This document shows positions 25,440-34,721 of a stretch of 64,000 nt of DNA, one piece after another. How positions within the stretch are numbered: position 1 is the first letter of the stretch; every line of letters begins with the position of its first letter. Where the stretch lies: contig NZ_BCSX01000018.1 of NCBI RefSeq assembly GCF_001570425.1, forward strand, positions 62,001-126,000. Direction: 5' to 3'. The translations under genes were made by a program, and so were the position numbers. Below the pieces are notes generated by a model. That model saw only the letters and a program-made list of their open reading frames with translations, was not told where the DNA came from and did no database searches. The stretch is from Mycolicibacterium brisbanense (GTDB lineage: Bacteria > Actinomycetota > Actinomycetes > Mycobacteriales > Mycobacteriaceae).

Positions 25440-26120
25440 ATGAGCGGCCGTATCGACGACACGGCACGGACTGCCACGCTGTGGTTCGCCCTGCTGCTCA
25501 CGCTCACCAACGGTTTCCTGGACGCACACACCTACCTCACACGCGGGCAGGTCTTCGCCAACGTGCAGACGGGCAACGTCATCTTCCTGGCCCTCGACTT
25601 GTCCAACCGGCATGTGGGCACGGCGCTCGCGCACCTGTGGCCGATCCTGGCCTTCATCGTCGGGGTGTCGATCGCCGCGCACATCAAGTCGGGACGCGCC
25701 GCGCATGTGCTGCCGTACCCGCTGCGCTGGACCATGGCCATCCAGGTGGTGGCGCTCGCGGTGATCGGTTTCGTGCCTGCCACCGTGTCCCACACCGTGG
25801 TCACCGTCCCGATCTCGCTGCTGGCCGCGGTGCAGATCGGGCTCTTCCGCAACATCGGGGACCTGGCCTACCTGCCGGTGGCGACGACCGGGAACCTCAT
25901 GCGCTGCGTCGAATCGGGTTATGCCGGGTTCGTCGAGGGACGCCCGGATGCGCGCCGCGCCACTGGTGTCTACGCCACGCTGATCTTCGCGTTCGCCGGC
26001 GGCGCGGTGATCGGTGGCGTGGCGAGCCGAGCCTGGGGTGTGCACGCGATCTGGCTGGCCGCGGGCATCCTCGCCGTGACCCTGCTGCTCTTCATCGTCG
26101 ACCGCGACGCGGTGGCCTGA
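25440..26120 (+). CDS. DUF1275 (YoaK) family membrane protein
   Basis: This 226-residue integral membrane protein has about six helices. It shows the family signature TNGFLDAHTYLTRGQVFANVQTGN near residues 22-45 and a repeated form PVATTGNLMRC near 145-155. A transport role is assumed for the family but not shown. It lies 71 bases after the glycosyltransferase gene on the same strand. Confidence 0.85.
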   Translation: MSGRIDDTARTATLWFALLLTLTNGFLDAHTYLTRGQVFANVQTGNVIFLALDLSNRHVGTALAHLWPILAFIVGVSIAAHIKSGRAAHVLPYPLRWTMAIQVVALAVIGFVPATVSHTVVTVPISLLAAVQIGLFRNIGDLAYLPVATTGNLMRCVESGYAGFVEGRPDARRATGVYATLIFAFAGGAVIGGVASRAWGVHAIWLAAGILAVTLLLFIVDRDAVA

Positions 26121-26186
26121 GAGGGTTTTGCGCAGGGTGACCGCAGACCTGGTGTGGCCGTGGTGCCGGTTCTATGGTCCCCGGTC

Positions 26187-27626
26187 ATGTCCGAAACCAC
26201 CACGGTCCCAGAGCCTTTAGGTAGCCCGGCGGCGCCACCCGACCGCAAGCTGCGCGGCAATCTCGGTGTCGTCGCCATCGTGTTCATGGTCGTCGCCGCG
26301 GCGGCACCGCTCGGCGTGATCGGAGGTGTGGTACCGCTGGGCATCGCCTCGGGCAACGGAGCGGGTTTCCCTGCCACCTTCATCGTCGCCACCGTGGTGC
26401 TGTTGCTTTTCGCGACCGGGTTCACCGCCATGACGCCGTACGTCGACGACGCGGGCGCGTTCTTCTCGTATGTCCGCCAGGCCCTTGGCTTTCCGGCCGG
26501 TATCGGCGTCGCATTCGTGGCACTGGTCAGCTACGTCGCACTGGAGGCCGGGGTGTACGGGCTGCTCGGACCGGCGGGGTCGAGCGTGCTCGAACTGGCA
26601 GGCGGCCCGACACTACCGTGGTGGCTGTTCGCTGCGGCTGCCTTCGTGGTGACCACGTACCTGGGCTACCGCAACATCGAGCTGTCCAGCCGCGTGCTCG
26701 GCATCCTGCTGACCGCCGAGATCGCCATCGTGGTCGTGCTCGACCTGGTGATCGTCGCCCGCGGTGGCGACCACGGCCTGTCCACGGGCATCGTCAACCC
26801 CCACGCAATCCTGTCCGGATCGCTGGGCATCGGGCTGCTTTTCGCGATCATCAGCTATGTCGGATTCGAGGCGACCGCGATTTTCCGCGATGAGGCGAAG
26901 ACCCCGGAGCGCACCATCCCGCGGGCCACCTACGCCGCGCTGATCCTGATCGGGGTGTTCTATGCGGTCACCAGTTGGGCGTTGATCTCCGGCTGGGGCG
27001 ACGACGGTGCCGTCGCGCACGCCACGCAGTCGGGCAGCACCTTCCTCGGTGACACGGCCAAGCGCTACGTCGGCGCCGTCGGTGCGGACCTCATCACCGT
27101 GCTGTATTTCACCAGCCTGTTCGCCTGCATCCTGGCCTTCCACAACGTGGCGTCGCGCTACGTGTTCGCCCTGTCGCAGCGCGACGTGCTGCCCGCCGCG
27201 TTGAGCCGCCCGCATGATCGGCACGGCTCACCGCACCAGGCGTCGCTGTGGATCTCGGGGGTCGTGGCGGTGGCGGTGCTGCTGGCCGTGGTCTTCGGTC
27301 TCGACCCGGCGGGACAGTTCTACACGTGGTTCGCCGGCGCGACGACGGTCGGCGTGGTGGTCCTGATGATCGTGACCAGCGTGGCGGTGCTGGTCTACTT
27401 CGCCCGCGACCGGCGCGGCAACTCGCTGTGGCGGGTCCGCATCGCGCCCGCGCTGGGCCTGGCTGGGCTGCTGGGTGCGTTGGTGCTCATCCTTTCCAAC
27501 CTCAGCGATCTGGTCGGCGGATCCAGCGTGCTGGCCTGGGTGATCGTCTCGGTGTTGGTTGGGGCCTTCGTCGCGGGCGCCGCTGTGGGGACCCGAGTGG
27601 ACGCGAAGGCGGACACGCCGTCATGA
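26187..27626 (+). CDS. APC-superfamily amino-acid/amine permease
   Basis: This 479-residue transporter has about twelve hydrophobic helices. The first carries VAAAAPLGVIGGVVPLGIASGNG, the unwound substrate-binding region of APC permeases, and SYVGFEATAIFRDEAKTPERTIPRA marks TM6 and the following loop. The ATG at 26187 is preferred over an in-frame start at 26154 because it begins at the usual family N-terminus. The gene overlaps the following glutamine-synthetase-like gene by ATGA. That coupling suggests import of the amine or amino acid that the ligase then gamma-glutamylates. Confidence 0.87.
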   Translation: MSETTTVPEPLGSPAAPPDRKLRGNLGVVAIVFMVVAAAAPLGVIGGVVPLGIASGNGAGFPATFIVATVVLLLFATGFTAMTPYVDDAGAFFSYVRQALGFPAGIGVAFVALVSYVALEAGVYGLLGPAGSSVLELAGGPTLPWWLFAAAAFVVTTYLGYRNIELSSRVLGILLTAEIAIVVVLDLVIVARGGDHGLSTGIVNPHAILSGSLGIGLLFAIISYVGFEATAIFRDEAKTPERTIPRATYAALILIGVFYAVTSWALISGWGDDGAVAHATQSGSTFLGDTAKRYVGAVGADLITVLYFTSLFACILAFHNVASRYVFALSQRDVLPAALSRPHDRHGSPHQASLWISGVVAVAVLLAVVFGLDPAGQFYTWFAGATTVGVVVLMIVTSVAVLVYFARDRRGNSLWRVRIAPALGLAGLLGALVLILSNLSDLVGGSSVLAWVIVSVLVGAFVAGAAVGTRVDAKADTPS

Positions 27627-28966
27627 CGCTGAACGGAACGGTCGGGGCGGCAGCCACCACCCCGGAGCGAGAACTGTTGGGGCGCATCGACGACGGCTCG
27701 ATCACCGAGATCGAGGTGGCTTGGAGCGACCCGTTCGGGCATGCCCAGGGCAAGCGGATCCCGGCAGCGGGATTCCTGCAGCGCGCCCGCGGCAGCGGAT
27801 TTGCCTTCTGCGAGGCGTCTTTGGGCTGGAACGCCGACGCCACCGTCATCGACAACCTGCGGCTGACCAACTGGGCCGGCGGCTACCCCGATGTGTACGC
27901 CGTGCCCGATCTGACCACGTTCCGGCCCCTACCGTGGCGACCGGGCGCCGGTCACGTGATCTCGGACATCGTCTCGCACGACCGACGGCCATCGCTGCTG
28001 GACCCGCGTGCGGTGCTCAAACGGGTATTGGCGCAACTGGCATCGCTCGGCTACACCGCCAAGGTCGGCGTCGAGCTGGAGTTCTACCTGCTCAACCCCG
28101 ACGGCTCGGCGTTCCAGAACGATATTCACGCCTATTCGCTGGAGAACGCCAACGCACTCGAACCTCTGCTGACCGACCTGCACCGAACCCTCGCGGCGTT
28201 CACCCGGCTGGAGGGCATCGAAACCGAGTACGGCCCAGGGCAGGTCGAGGCCAACCTGATCTACACCGATGCGCTCGAGGCGGCTGACGACGCTGCCCGG
28301 CTCAAGTACGCCGCCAAGGAGGTGGCGCGCAGGCACGGCCGGATCGCGAGCTTCATGCCCAAGCCGTTCAGCGAACACTCGGGCAGCTCGGCGCATCTGC
28401 ACGTGTCGTTGTGGCGAGACGGCGCACCGGCTTTCGTCCCGCGTGACGGTCAGGAGAACGAGCTGGCCCGGTATGCGATCGCGGGGCTGCTGGAGCACCT
28501 GCCGTCGATCACGTTGTTCGGAGCCCACTCGGTGAACGCCTACCGCCGCTTCGCCCCGGATTCGTTCGCACCTGCGACGGTGAGTTGGAGCCGGGACAAC
28601 CGCAGCGCGGCAGTGCGCTCGTTGGTCGAATCCGATCCCACCGCCACCCGCATCGAATTACGCAGTGGCGCATCCGATGCCAACCCGTACTGGTTGATCG
28701 CCGCGGCGCTGGCCGCGGTGGTTGCCGGCATCAGGGCGCAGCGCACACCGCCGCCTGCCGAAGGTGGGAACCTCTACGAAAAAGGGGTGCCGCTGCCCGA
28801 ATCGCTCGGGGTGGCCATCGCGCTGGCCACGCAGGACGACACCATCGCCGGCATATTGGGTGCCGACTCGGTGCACGACTTCGCCGAGATCGCGCGCAGC
28901 GAGTGGCAGGCCTACACCGGGCACGTCAGCGATTGGGAACGGCGCAGGTACCTGGCGAACTCATAG
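27623..28966 (+). CDS. Glutamine-synthetase-family gamma-glutamyl-amine ligase
   Basis: This 447-residue GS-fold enzyme shows near-canonical motifs: GVELEFYLL for metal ligands, EYGPGQVEANL, SGSSAHLHVSLW, NAYRRFAPDSFAP, and RIELRSGASDANPYW. It lacks the Tyr adenylylation region of GlnA1. Such class III-like GS proteins coupled to APC permeases commonly glutamylate amines (PuuA-type polyamine or ethanolamine use), and the upstream permease overlap supports this; the exact amine is unknown. The start ATG overlaps the permease stop by 4 bases. Confidence 0.87.
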   Translation: MTLNGTVGAAATTPERELLGRIDDGSITEIEVAWSDPFGHAQGKRIPAAGFLQRARGSGFAFCEASLGWNADATVIDNLRLTNWAGGYPDVYAVPDLTTFRPLPWRPGAGHVISDIVSHDRRPSLLDPRAVLKRVLAQLASLGYTAKVGVELEFYLLNPDGSAFQNDIHAYSLENANALEPLLTDLHRTLAAFTRLEGIETEYGPGQVEANLIYTDALEAADDAARLKYAAKEVARRHGRIASFMPKPFSEHSGSSAHLHVSLWRDGAPAFVPRDGQENELARYAIAGLLEHLPSITLFGAHSVNAYRRFAPDSFAPATVSWSRDNRSAAVRSLVESDPTATRIELRSGASDANPYWLIAAALAAVVAGIRAQRTPPPAEGGNLYEKGVPLPESLGVAIALATQDDTIAGILGADSVHDFAEIARSEWQAYTGHVSDWERRRYLANS

Positions 28967-29001
28967 CTCACCCGGTTGACGACCGGTCGATAATCGTCAG
29001 T

Positions 29002-29388
29002 ATGAATCGCATCGTGGTGTGCTGTGCGGCTGCCGCACTGGCGTTCGGGCTTGTGGCGTGCTCGAATTCGCAGACCACCGCAGGACGTGACACCGCGGCC
29101 GCGACGACGACGGGCAGTCCAGTGCCGCCGCCCGGGCCGGGCACGCCCGTCATCACGATCTCCGGAATGGGTTACAGCGCACCGATTACCGTTGCGCCGG
29201 GCGCGCAGATCACCATCGTCAACGACGACGAGGTCGCGCACACGGTGACCTCACGCACCAAGGGGTTGTTCGACGTTCACGTCGGCGGCAAGCAGCGTGC
29301 GCTGCTCACCGCGCCCTCCGACCCCGGGGAGTACGGCTTCGACTGCACGTACCATCCGGCGATGGTCAGCAGCCTGACGGTCAAATAG
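29002..29388 (+). CDS. Cupredoxin-type copper lipoprotein
   Basis: This 128-residue protein has a lipoprotein signal with lipobox LVAC (Cys20), then a Thr/Pro-rich spacer and a plastocyanin-like domain. Type 1 copper ligands are all visible: His80 in VAHTV, and Cys115, His118 and Met121 in FDCTYHPAM. It would be tethered outside the cytoplasmic membrane and carry electrons or copper. It lies 35 bases after the ligase gene on the same strand, so it may be co-transcribed. A link to copper amine oxidation is possible but speculative. Confidence 0.88.
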   Translation: MNRIVVCCAAAALAFGLVACSNSQTTAGRDTAAATTTGSPVPPPGPGTPVITISGMGYSAPITVAPGAQITIVNDDEVAHTVTSRTKGLFDVHVGGKQRALLTAPSDPGEYGFDCTYHPAMVSSLTVK

Positions 29389-29402
29389 CGGGCCTGCGCC
29401 GG

Positions 29403-30686
29403 TCAAACCCACGCCACCGGTAGTCGCTTGATGCCGTGGATGAATGCCGACTGCAGCCGGTCCGGTTCGGCGACGGCGACGATGTCGGGCACCTGGCGAT
29501 GCAGCTCCTCGAAGGCCACGGTGATCTCGCGCCGCGCCAGATTGGCGCCGAGGCAGAAATGCGCTCCGCCACCGCCGAATCCGAGATGCGGGTTGGGGTG
29601 ACGCCCGACGTCGAACAACCACGGATTTGCGAATTTCGCCTCGTCGCGGTTGGCCGACCCGTACCACAGCGTGACCTTGTCGCCCGCGGCCAACGGGGTG
29701 CCGCCCAGCTCGGTGTCGCGGGTGACGGTGCGCCGCATGTAGCTCACCGGAGAGGCCCACCGCACGATCTCTTCGACCGCCGTGGGAGCCAGCTCGTCGT
29801 AATCGGCCCACCAGCGCTGTCGCTGCTCCGGGTACCGGCTCAGAGCCAGCATGCCGTGGCTGATGGCGTTGCGAGTGGTCTCGTTGCCCGCCACCACGAG
29901 CAGGATGAAGAACGACGCGATCTCGGCGGAGGTCAGCCGCTCGCCGTCCACCTCGGCCTGCACCAGGCTGGTGGTGAGATCCAGTCCGGGCTCGGACCGT
30001 CGAGCTTCGGCCAGCGCCTTTGCGTAGGTACCGATTTCGATTGCGACGCTGAAGAATTCCTCGAAGTCGGTGGTGATGTCGGGGTCGCCGAAGCCGAGGA
30101 TGACGTTGGTCCAGTGGAAGACGCGTTGGTGGTCGTGCTCCGGGATGCCCATCATGTCGCAGATGATCTGCAGGGGCAGCGGGCCGGCCAACTCCTCGAC
30201 CAGGTCGGCGTGCCCGTCGGGATGCCGCGTCGTCATGGCGGTCACCAGGCTGCGCGCCCGCGCGCGGACCGAGTCCTCGATCAGCGCCACCACCCGGGGT
30301 GTGAAGGCACTGCGGACGATGTTGCGCAGCCGTGTGTGCCGCGGATCGTCCATCGCGATCATCGACCCGAAATACTCTGCCAATTCCGGATTCTCGTCAC
30401 CGATGGTGATACCGCTGGCAGAGGAGTAGATATCCGGATGGCGGCTGGCGTGGAACACGTCGTCGTACCGGGTGGCGACCCAATGCCCTTTGCCGATCGG
30501 CGCTCCCTCCTGCACGAACTCGGGCTGGAATGACAGGGGAGCCTCGCGGCGCAGCGTGGCGAATGCGCCGTCGCGGATGTCATCGTCGAGCGCCCAGAAC
30601 TCCCAAGAGCCCAAGTTGATCTCGGACAGAGGTACCTCGGGCGGTGGGGTGCCGTTGGGCCGGGCCGCGATGCCGTTGCAGACCAT
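29403..30686 (-). CDS. Cytochrome P450
   Basis: This 427-residue soluble P450 has the I-helix motif VAGNETTRNAI, ExxR in EEIVRW, and the haem loop FGGGGAHFCLGANLAR with Cys378 as axial ligand. It is related to mycobacterial CYP125/CYP142-like enzymes but is clearly distinct from the CYP125 encoded at 41308-42588. No KstR motif is visible upstream. It follows the GT39 gene by 63 bases on the same strand. The substrate is unknown; a hydrophobic carboxylic or sterol-like compound would fit the subfamily. Confidence 0.9.
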   Translation of the reverse strand: MVCNGIAARPNGTPPPEVPLSEINLGSWEFWALDDDIRDGAFATLRREAPLSFQPEFVQEGAPIGKGHWVATRYDDVFHASRHPDIYSSASGITIGDENPELAEYFGSMIAMDDPRHTRLRNIVRSAFTPRVVALIEDSVRARARSLVTAMTTRHPDGHADLVEELAGPLPLQIICDMMGIPEHDHQRVFHWTNVILGFGDPDITTDFEEFFSVAIEIGTYAKALAEARRSEPGLDLTTSLVQAEVDGERLTSAEIASFFILLVVAGNETTRNAISHGMLALSRYPEQRQRWWADYDELAPTAVEEIVRWASPVSYMRRTVTRDTELGGTPLAAGDKVTLWYGSANRDEAKFANPWLFDVGRHPNPHLGFGGGGAHFCLGANLARREITVAFEELHRQVPDIVAVAEPDRLQSAFIHGIKRLPVAWV

Positions 30687-30749
30687 CCAAGCGAGCGTAG
30701 AGCGTCCGCCCGCAGCGTGGTGGGCATTCGGCCCAGACCCGTCGCGCGG

Positions 30750-32204
30750 TCAGGATACGGTCAGTGTGCGCAGCAGCGGCCAGATCTGTTGCCACGGTTG
30801 CTCGCGCCTGCTCAGCAGATAGATGTCGAGATCGTCGTTCACCGTGCCGACCTTGTCTGCGGATGCGAAGTATCCCCGCAGCGGTTCCGGGGTTCGGCCC
30901 ACATAGAGCACGGTGTCCACCGACTCAGGTGGCGGCGGGAAGTAGCCGTAGCTGCGGTTGGTGCTGTAGGCCGGCGGCAGGCCGTACCTCGGTGCATAGC
31001 CGTCGAGATATGCCGCCACGATGTAGGACTCGCCCAGCAGTGCAGTGTGTTCGCGCTCGGGTCCGGGCAGGCTGTGGTAGGCCTGCGCGGTGGTGTGGGC
31101 GATCCTCTCGCCGACCTCCGAGCGGGTGGCCCCGACGGAGAAGACCAGGATGAGCACCGCCGCTGCGATGCTCGTCAAGACGCCCACACGTGCCGGCCAG
31201 CGCCGAGCGCCGGCCTTGCCCGCACGTCGCAGTTGCAGGCTCACCGCGCCTGCCGCGGCCAGCACCCCGTAGAGCCCCGCCAGGTAGTACGGGCGGCCCA
31301 GCGTCGCGACGAACACCACGTACAGGGCCACGGCGGTGACCGCGATGAACCGGTACTCCCGCCAGTGTGGCGCGCGCAGCAGCTGCCAGGTGCCGTAGAG
31401 CCCGAGGACCACCCCGAGTACCCCTGCGTAAAGCACCAGCTGCACCGCGACACCCGGGCGCCCGCCGTAGAGCGCCTCGGCTTCGCCGGCGACCACGCTG
31501 GTCATCTGCCATTGCGGCCAACCGTGTGACTGTTGCCACCACAGCGTCGGTGCGGCAACGGCGACGGCGATCGCGGCGCCCAGCCACAGAGCCGGTCGGC
31601 GCAGCAGATCGCGCGGGCCGGTGATCGCGATGCACACGAGCAACATCGCGCACAGCAGCAACACCTGGAACTTCGTCATCACGGCGAGGCCGACCACCAC
31701 GCCGAGCGCCACCAGCAGTCGGTCGTCGCGCAGCCGCACCCAGCGGACCAACAGCCACATGATGGTGAGCCACTGGACCGGTTCGAGCGTGTAGGGCGTC
31801 AACCAATGCCCGGTCAGCGTCGGCCAGAGCGCTGTGGCTTGCGCCACAGCCGTGATCACCTGGGCGCCACGGTCTCCGCCGAACTCCCGGGCGATCAGCG
31901 CTGCCACCACAACGGCGCCCACGGTCGCCAGCATGGCGGGAATGCGCAACGCAAACACAGAGTTCGGCGCAACGGTGTCCATGAGAGCGGCCAGCGCGGT
32001 GGCGCCAGGCGGCTGATCGGCCGAACCCCAGTCCAGGTGATACCGGCCGATGGCCAGCATGTACACCTCGTCGAACCAGTAGCCCCGGCCCAATAGCGTT
32101 GCGACGCAATGTGCCAACCCAGTCACGGCAGCGATCGCCAGCACCGCCGCCGCAGCGAACTTGGGCACCGAACGGGTCGGTTCGGCTGTGGCGACGTGCG
32201 ACAT
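30750..32204 (-). CDS. GT39/ArnT-like polyprenyl-phosphate glycosyltransferase
   Basis: This 484-residue multispanning protein of the PMT/ArnT superfamily has the first extracytoplasmic loop motif GRGYWFDEVYMLA near residues 38-50, with the conserved Asp-Glu that acts in catalysis. About ten to eleven hydrophobic helices follow. A C-terminal soluble part from about residue 395 includes YGLPPAYSTNRSYGYFPPP. It would transfer a sugar from a polyprenyl-phosphate donor to a cell-envelope acceptor; donor and acceptor are unknown. It is first of a leftward pair with the P450 gene. Confidence 0.85.
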   Translation of the reverse strand: MSHVATAEPTRSVPKFAAAAVLAIAAVTGLAHCVATLLGRGYWFDEVYMLAIGRYHLDWGSADQPPGATALAALMDTVAPNSVFALRIPAMLATVGAVVVAALIAREFGGDRGAQVITAVAQATALWPTLTGHWLTPYTLEPVQWLTIMWLLVRWVRLRDDRLLVALGVVVGLAVMTKFQVLLLCAMLLVCIAITGPRDLLRRPALWLGAAIAVAVAAPTLWWQQSHGWPQWQMTSVVAGEAEALYGGRPGVAVQLVLYAGVLGVVLGLYGTWQLLRAPHWREYRFIAVTAVALYVVFVATLGRPYYLAGLYGVLAAAGAVSLQLRRAGKAGARRWPARVGVLTSIAAAVLILVFSVGATRSEVGERIAHTTAQAYHSLPGPEREHTALLGESYIVAAYLDGYAPRYGLPPAYSTNRSYGYFPPPPESVDTVLYVGRTPEPLRGYFASADKVGTVNDDLDIYLLSRREQPWQQIWPLLRTLTVS

Positions 32205-32386
32205 CGCCTCGAGGCTAACCGCGCCGCGCCGAATCGCCGGGTACCCACGCGGGGTAACGCTCGGGGCAACCGCGCCGATAACTCACACGGGGTGAACGTC
32301 TCACTGCGGTGAAGTCGCAAGGCGTTACGGCGCCCGGCCATTGGGGGATGGCAGGCGCCCGGGTCACCAACGTAGGAGGTTCATGA

Positions 32387-32863
32387 ATGAAACTGAGGAA
32401 TTTCGTCGCGGCGGCGATGACCGTCGGCGCACTCGGAATCGGAGTCGCAGGCGCTCCGGCCGCATCGGCGGCCCCAGTCGTACCTGCGCCGCTACAGCCC
32501 GGACACGGTCAGGACGACTGCTTCCCGTTCTGCAACGGGCCTGGCCGGGGACCCGACCGCGGCCCCTGGAACAACGACCGCGCGGACTGGAACAACGACC
32601 ACGGCCGCTGGGGCAACGATCACGGGGACTGGGACAACAAGGGTCCGTGGTGGGCCAACAACCGGCACGACTGGTGGGATGACCGCCAGGGCCCGCCGCC
32701 ATGGGGCTGGGGCCCGCCGCCGCCGTACCAGTGGCGCGGTGGACCGTTGCCGCCGACCATCAACTACTACGGGTACAACCTGACACCCGTGTGGAATGAC
32801 GGTCCTCACCAGTGGGGTGTCTGGCTGTTCGGCCTGTTCATCCCGATCTTCGGCGTCGGATAA
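32387..32863 (+). CDS. Secreted Trp/Asn/Asp-rich repeat protein
   Basis: This 158-residue protein has a clear signal peptide ending in APAASA-A (about residue 28). The mature part has three to four short repeats of the form W-N/G/D-N-D/H-x-G/D (residues 60-85), a Pro/Gly/Trp-rich section, and a hydrophobic C-terminus WGVWLFGLFIPIFGVG. I recognise no domain; similar low-complexity secreted proteins occur in mycobacteria. The ATG at 32387 is supported by AGGAGG at 32374-32379. A strong terminator follows. The function is unknown; an envelope-associated role is likely. Confidence 0.8.
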   Translation: MKLRNFVAAAMTVGALGIGVAGAPAASAAPVVPAPLQPGHGQDDCFPFCNGPGRGPDRGPWNNDRADWNNDHGRWGNDHGDWDNKGPWWANNRHDWWDDRQGPPPWGWGPPPPYQWRGGPLPPTINYYGYNLTPVWNDGPHQWGVWLFGLFIPIFGVG

Positions 32864-32876
32864 CCCGCCGGACCGG

Positions 32877-32917
32877 CTGATGCCGCAGCGTACGTCGCTG
32901 CGGCATCAGTTTCGTTT
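32877..32917 (+). terminator. Rho-independent-type terminator
   Basis: A perfect 14-bp stem (CTGATGCCGCAGCG and its complement) with a 5-nt loop TACGT is followed by TTTCGTTT. It starts 13 bases after the stop of the secreted-protein gene. Confidence 0.85.
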
Positions 32918-33015
32918 CGGCCCTTCCTGTTGAACCCGGGTGTGCTTACCGTCGTGTCATGGGTGTGTGCGCGCACCCGCGTGCATGCTGCACCTTGAGC
33001 CGAGGAGATGGTGCC

Positions 33016-33531
33016 ATGAGTACGCGAATCTGGCGGCGACCGAGAATGTTGAGCTTCGCCCTGGCCGCCGTCATGAGTGTGGTCGCGCTCGGGCTGGCGT
33101 TGGTGGTCCCGCCCGCCGCGCTCGCCGATGACCGTATGCAGTTCACCGGTACGACCCTCTCGGGCGCACCGTTCAACGGCTCGACCCTGGCCGGGCACCC
33201 TGCGGTGCTGTGGTTCTGGACGCCATGGTGCCCGTTCTGCAACGCCGAGGCTCCCGGTGTCAGCGCCGTGTCGGCCGCGAACCCGGGCGTGACGTTCGTG
33301 GGCGTGGCCGCGCACTCCGACGTCGGTGCGATGCAGGGCTTCGTCGACAAGTACCACCTGAACTTCACCAATCTCAACGATGCCGACGGTTCGATCTGGG
33401 CGCGTTACAACGTGCCGTGGCAACCGGCCTATGTCTTCTACCGCGCCGACGGGTCGTCGACGTTCGTGAACAACCCGACATCGGCCATGCCGCAGGACGA
33501 GTTGGCCAGTCGGGTGGCTGCGCTGCGCTGA
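33016..33531 (+). CDS. mpt53: Secreted thiol-disulfide oxidoreductase Mpt53 (DsbE-like)
   Basis: This 171-residue thioredoxin-fold protein has a signal peptide or anchor (residues about 11-37, ending ALADD). The active site is CxxC at C72-C75 in TPWCPFCNAEAP, and the cis-Pro lies in NVPWQPA. It is very similar to M. tuberculosis Mpt53 (Rv2878c). It oxidises or isomerises cysteines in exported proteins. The ATG at 33016 is preceded by GAGGAG at good distance. The CcdA-type gene starts 5 bases after its stop, forming a reductant-supply operon. Confidence 0.95.
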   Translation: MSTRIWRRPRMLSFALAAVMSVVALGLALVVPPAALADDRMQFTGTTLSGAPFNGSTLAGHPAVLWFWTPWCPFCNAEAPGVSAVSAANPGVTFVGVAAHSDVGAMQGFVDKYHLNFTNLNDADGSIWARYNVPWQPAYVFYRADGSSTFVNNPTSAMPQDELASRVAALR

Positions 33532-33536
33532 CCGGC

Positions 33537-34436
33537 GTGGGTGACGAACTGGTGGGGCTGGCGTTCGGCGCCGGCCTTGTCGCAGCGCTGAATCCGTGTG
33601 GATTCGCTTTGCTGCCAGGGTATCTCGTGCTGGTCGTGCGCGGACCGGACGAACGCGAATGGCCCCGGGCGGTGCGCCGCGCCCTGCTCGCCACAGTCGC
33701 GATGACGGCGGGCTTCGTCGCGGTCTTCGGGCTTTTCGCCGCGTTGACGGTCGCGGTGGCCAGCACCGTGCAGCGTTACCTGCCTTATGTCACGGTGCTG
33801 ATCGGGCTGGTCCTGCTGGGGCTCGGCGGTTGGCTACTGGCGGGCCGGCATCTGGGACTGCTCGCCGCAGACACGTTGACACGCCACGCCAATTGGGCGC
33901 CGACGGCGCGCCTGGGGTCCATGTTCGGCTACGGCGTGGGCTACGCCTTGGCCTCGTTGTCCTGCACGGTCGGACCATTTCTCGCCGCAACCGGTGCCGC
34001 GTTCCGATCGGGTACCCCGCTGCGTGGCGTCGCCGTGCTCGGCGCCTACGCGGCCGGATTCATGGTGATCGTCGGAGTCCTCGCCGTGGCCGCCGCGTCG
34101 GCGAGCACTGTGGTGGTCGACCGGATACGGCGAATAGTGCCGCACGTCAACAGAATCAGCGGCGCACTGCTGATCGCCGTCGGGGCCTACGTCGCGTACT
34201 ACGGGCTCTACGAGATCCGGCTGTTCGGCGGGGGCGGCTCACCCGACGACCCGGTGATCGCCGGGGCCGGTCGCGTGCAGGGCACCATCGCGGGCTGGGT
34301 CCATCAGCATGGGGCTTGGCCCTGGCTGGCCGCGCTCGCCGCGCTGGCGGTGACCGCCGCGCTGTGGCGACTGACGGTCAGGCGCAGCGCGAAAGGTCGG
34401 CCCGCAGATCCGGCCACGGCGGGCGACGAATCATAG
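33537..34436 (+). CDS. CcdA/DsbD-type thiol-reductant membrane transporter (Rv2877c-like)
   Basis: This 299-residue membrane protein has six core helices. The two halves carry the redox-cysteine motifs LNPCGFALLPGYL (near residue 20) and LASLSCTVGPFLA (near 141), the DsbD beta-domain pattern. Extra helices lie at the C-terminus (about 258-283). It should pass electrons from cytoplasmic thioredoxin to Mpt53 across the membrane. The GTG at 33537 lies 5 bases after mpt53. The last 59 bases overlap the convergent Rv2876-like gene. Confidence 0.9.
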   Translation: MGDELVGLAFGAGLVAALNPCGFALLPGYLVLVVRGPDEREWPRAVRRALLATVAMTAGFVAVFGLFAALTVAVASTVQRYLPYVTVLIGLVLLGLGGWLLAGRHLGLLAADTLTRHANWAPTARLGSMFGYGVGYALASLSCTVGPFLAATGAAFRSGTPLRGVAVLGAYAAGFMVIVGVLAVAAASASTVVVDRIRRIVPHVNRISGALLIAVGAYVAYYGLYEIRLFGGGGSPDDPVIAGAGRVQGTIAGWVHQHGAWPWLAALAALAVTAALWRLTVRRSAKGRPADPATAGDES

Positions 34437-34704
34437 CCACGGTGGCCAGCGTCGCCGCGACCAGGCCGATCAATTCGCCCATCAAGGCCAGCCGGGTGGC
34501 GTCGACGGCGGGAACCCACGCCGGCCTGCCGTCCTTGACCACGAACACGCCGAGCGCGCGAGTGACCCGGCTGCCGTCGCGGCGGTGCCGCACCTTGGAC
34601 ACCGGGACGATGGTGGCCCCGTCGGGAGTCTGATACGGCTCACCGAACACCCGGTCGGCGTCGGGATCGGTGGACAGGGCTTCCAGCGCCTCGGGCATCC
34701 GCAT
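34378..34704 (-). CDS. Small GerW/YtfJ-like membrane protein (Rv2876-like)
   Basis: This 108-residue protein has an N-terminal domain DADRVFGEPYQTPDGATIVPVSKVR resembling the GerW (YtfJ) sporulation-protein family, then a hydrophobic helix LMGELIGLVAATLATVAMI near residues 73-91. In M. tuberculosis a small gene lies in the same convergent place beside the CcdA gene (Rv2876). Function is unknown. It is second of a leftward pair, 17 bases after the 34722-34928 gene. Its 3' end overlaps the ccdA-type gene by 59 bases. Confidence 0.75.
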   Translation of the reverse strand: MRMPEALEALSTDPDADRVFGEPYQTPDGATIVPVSKVRHRRDGSRVTRALGVFVVKDGRPAWVPAVDATRLALMGELIGLVAATLATVAMIRRPPWPDLRADLSRCA

Positions 34705-34721
34705 GCCGGCGTCCTCTCTGG

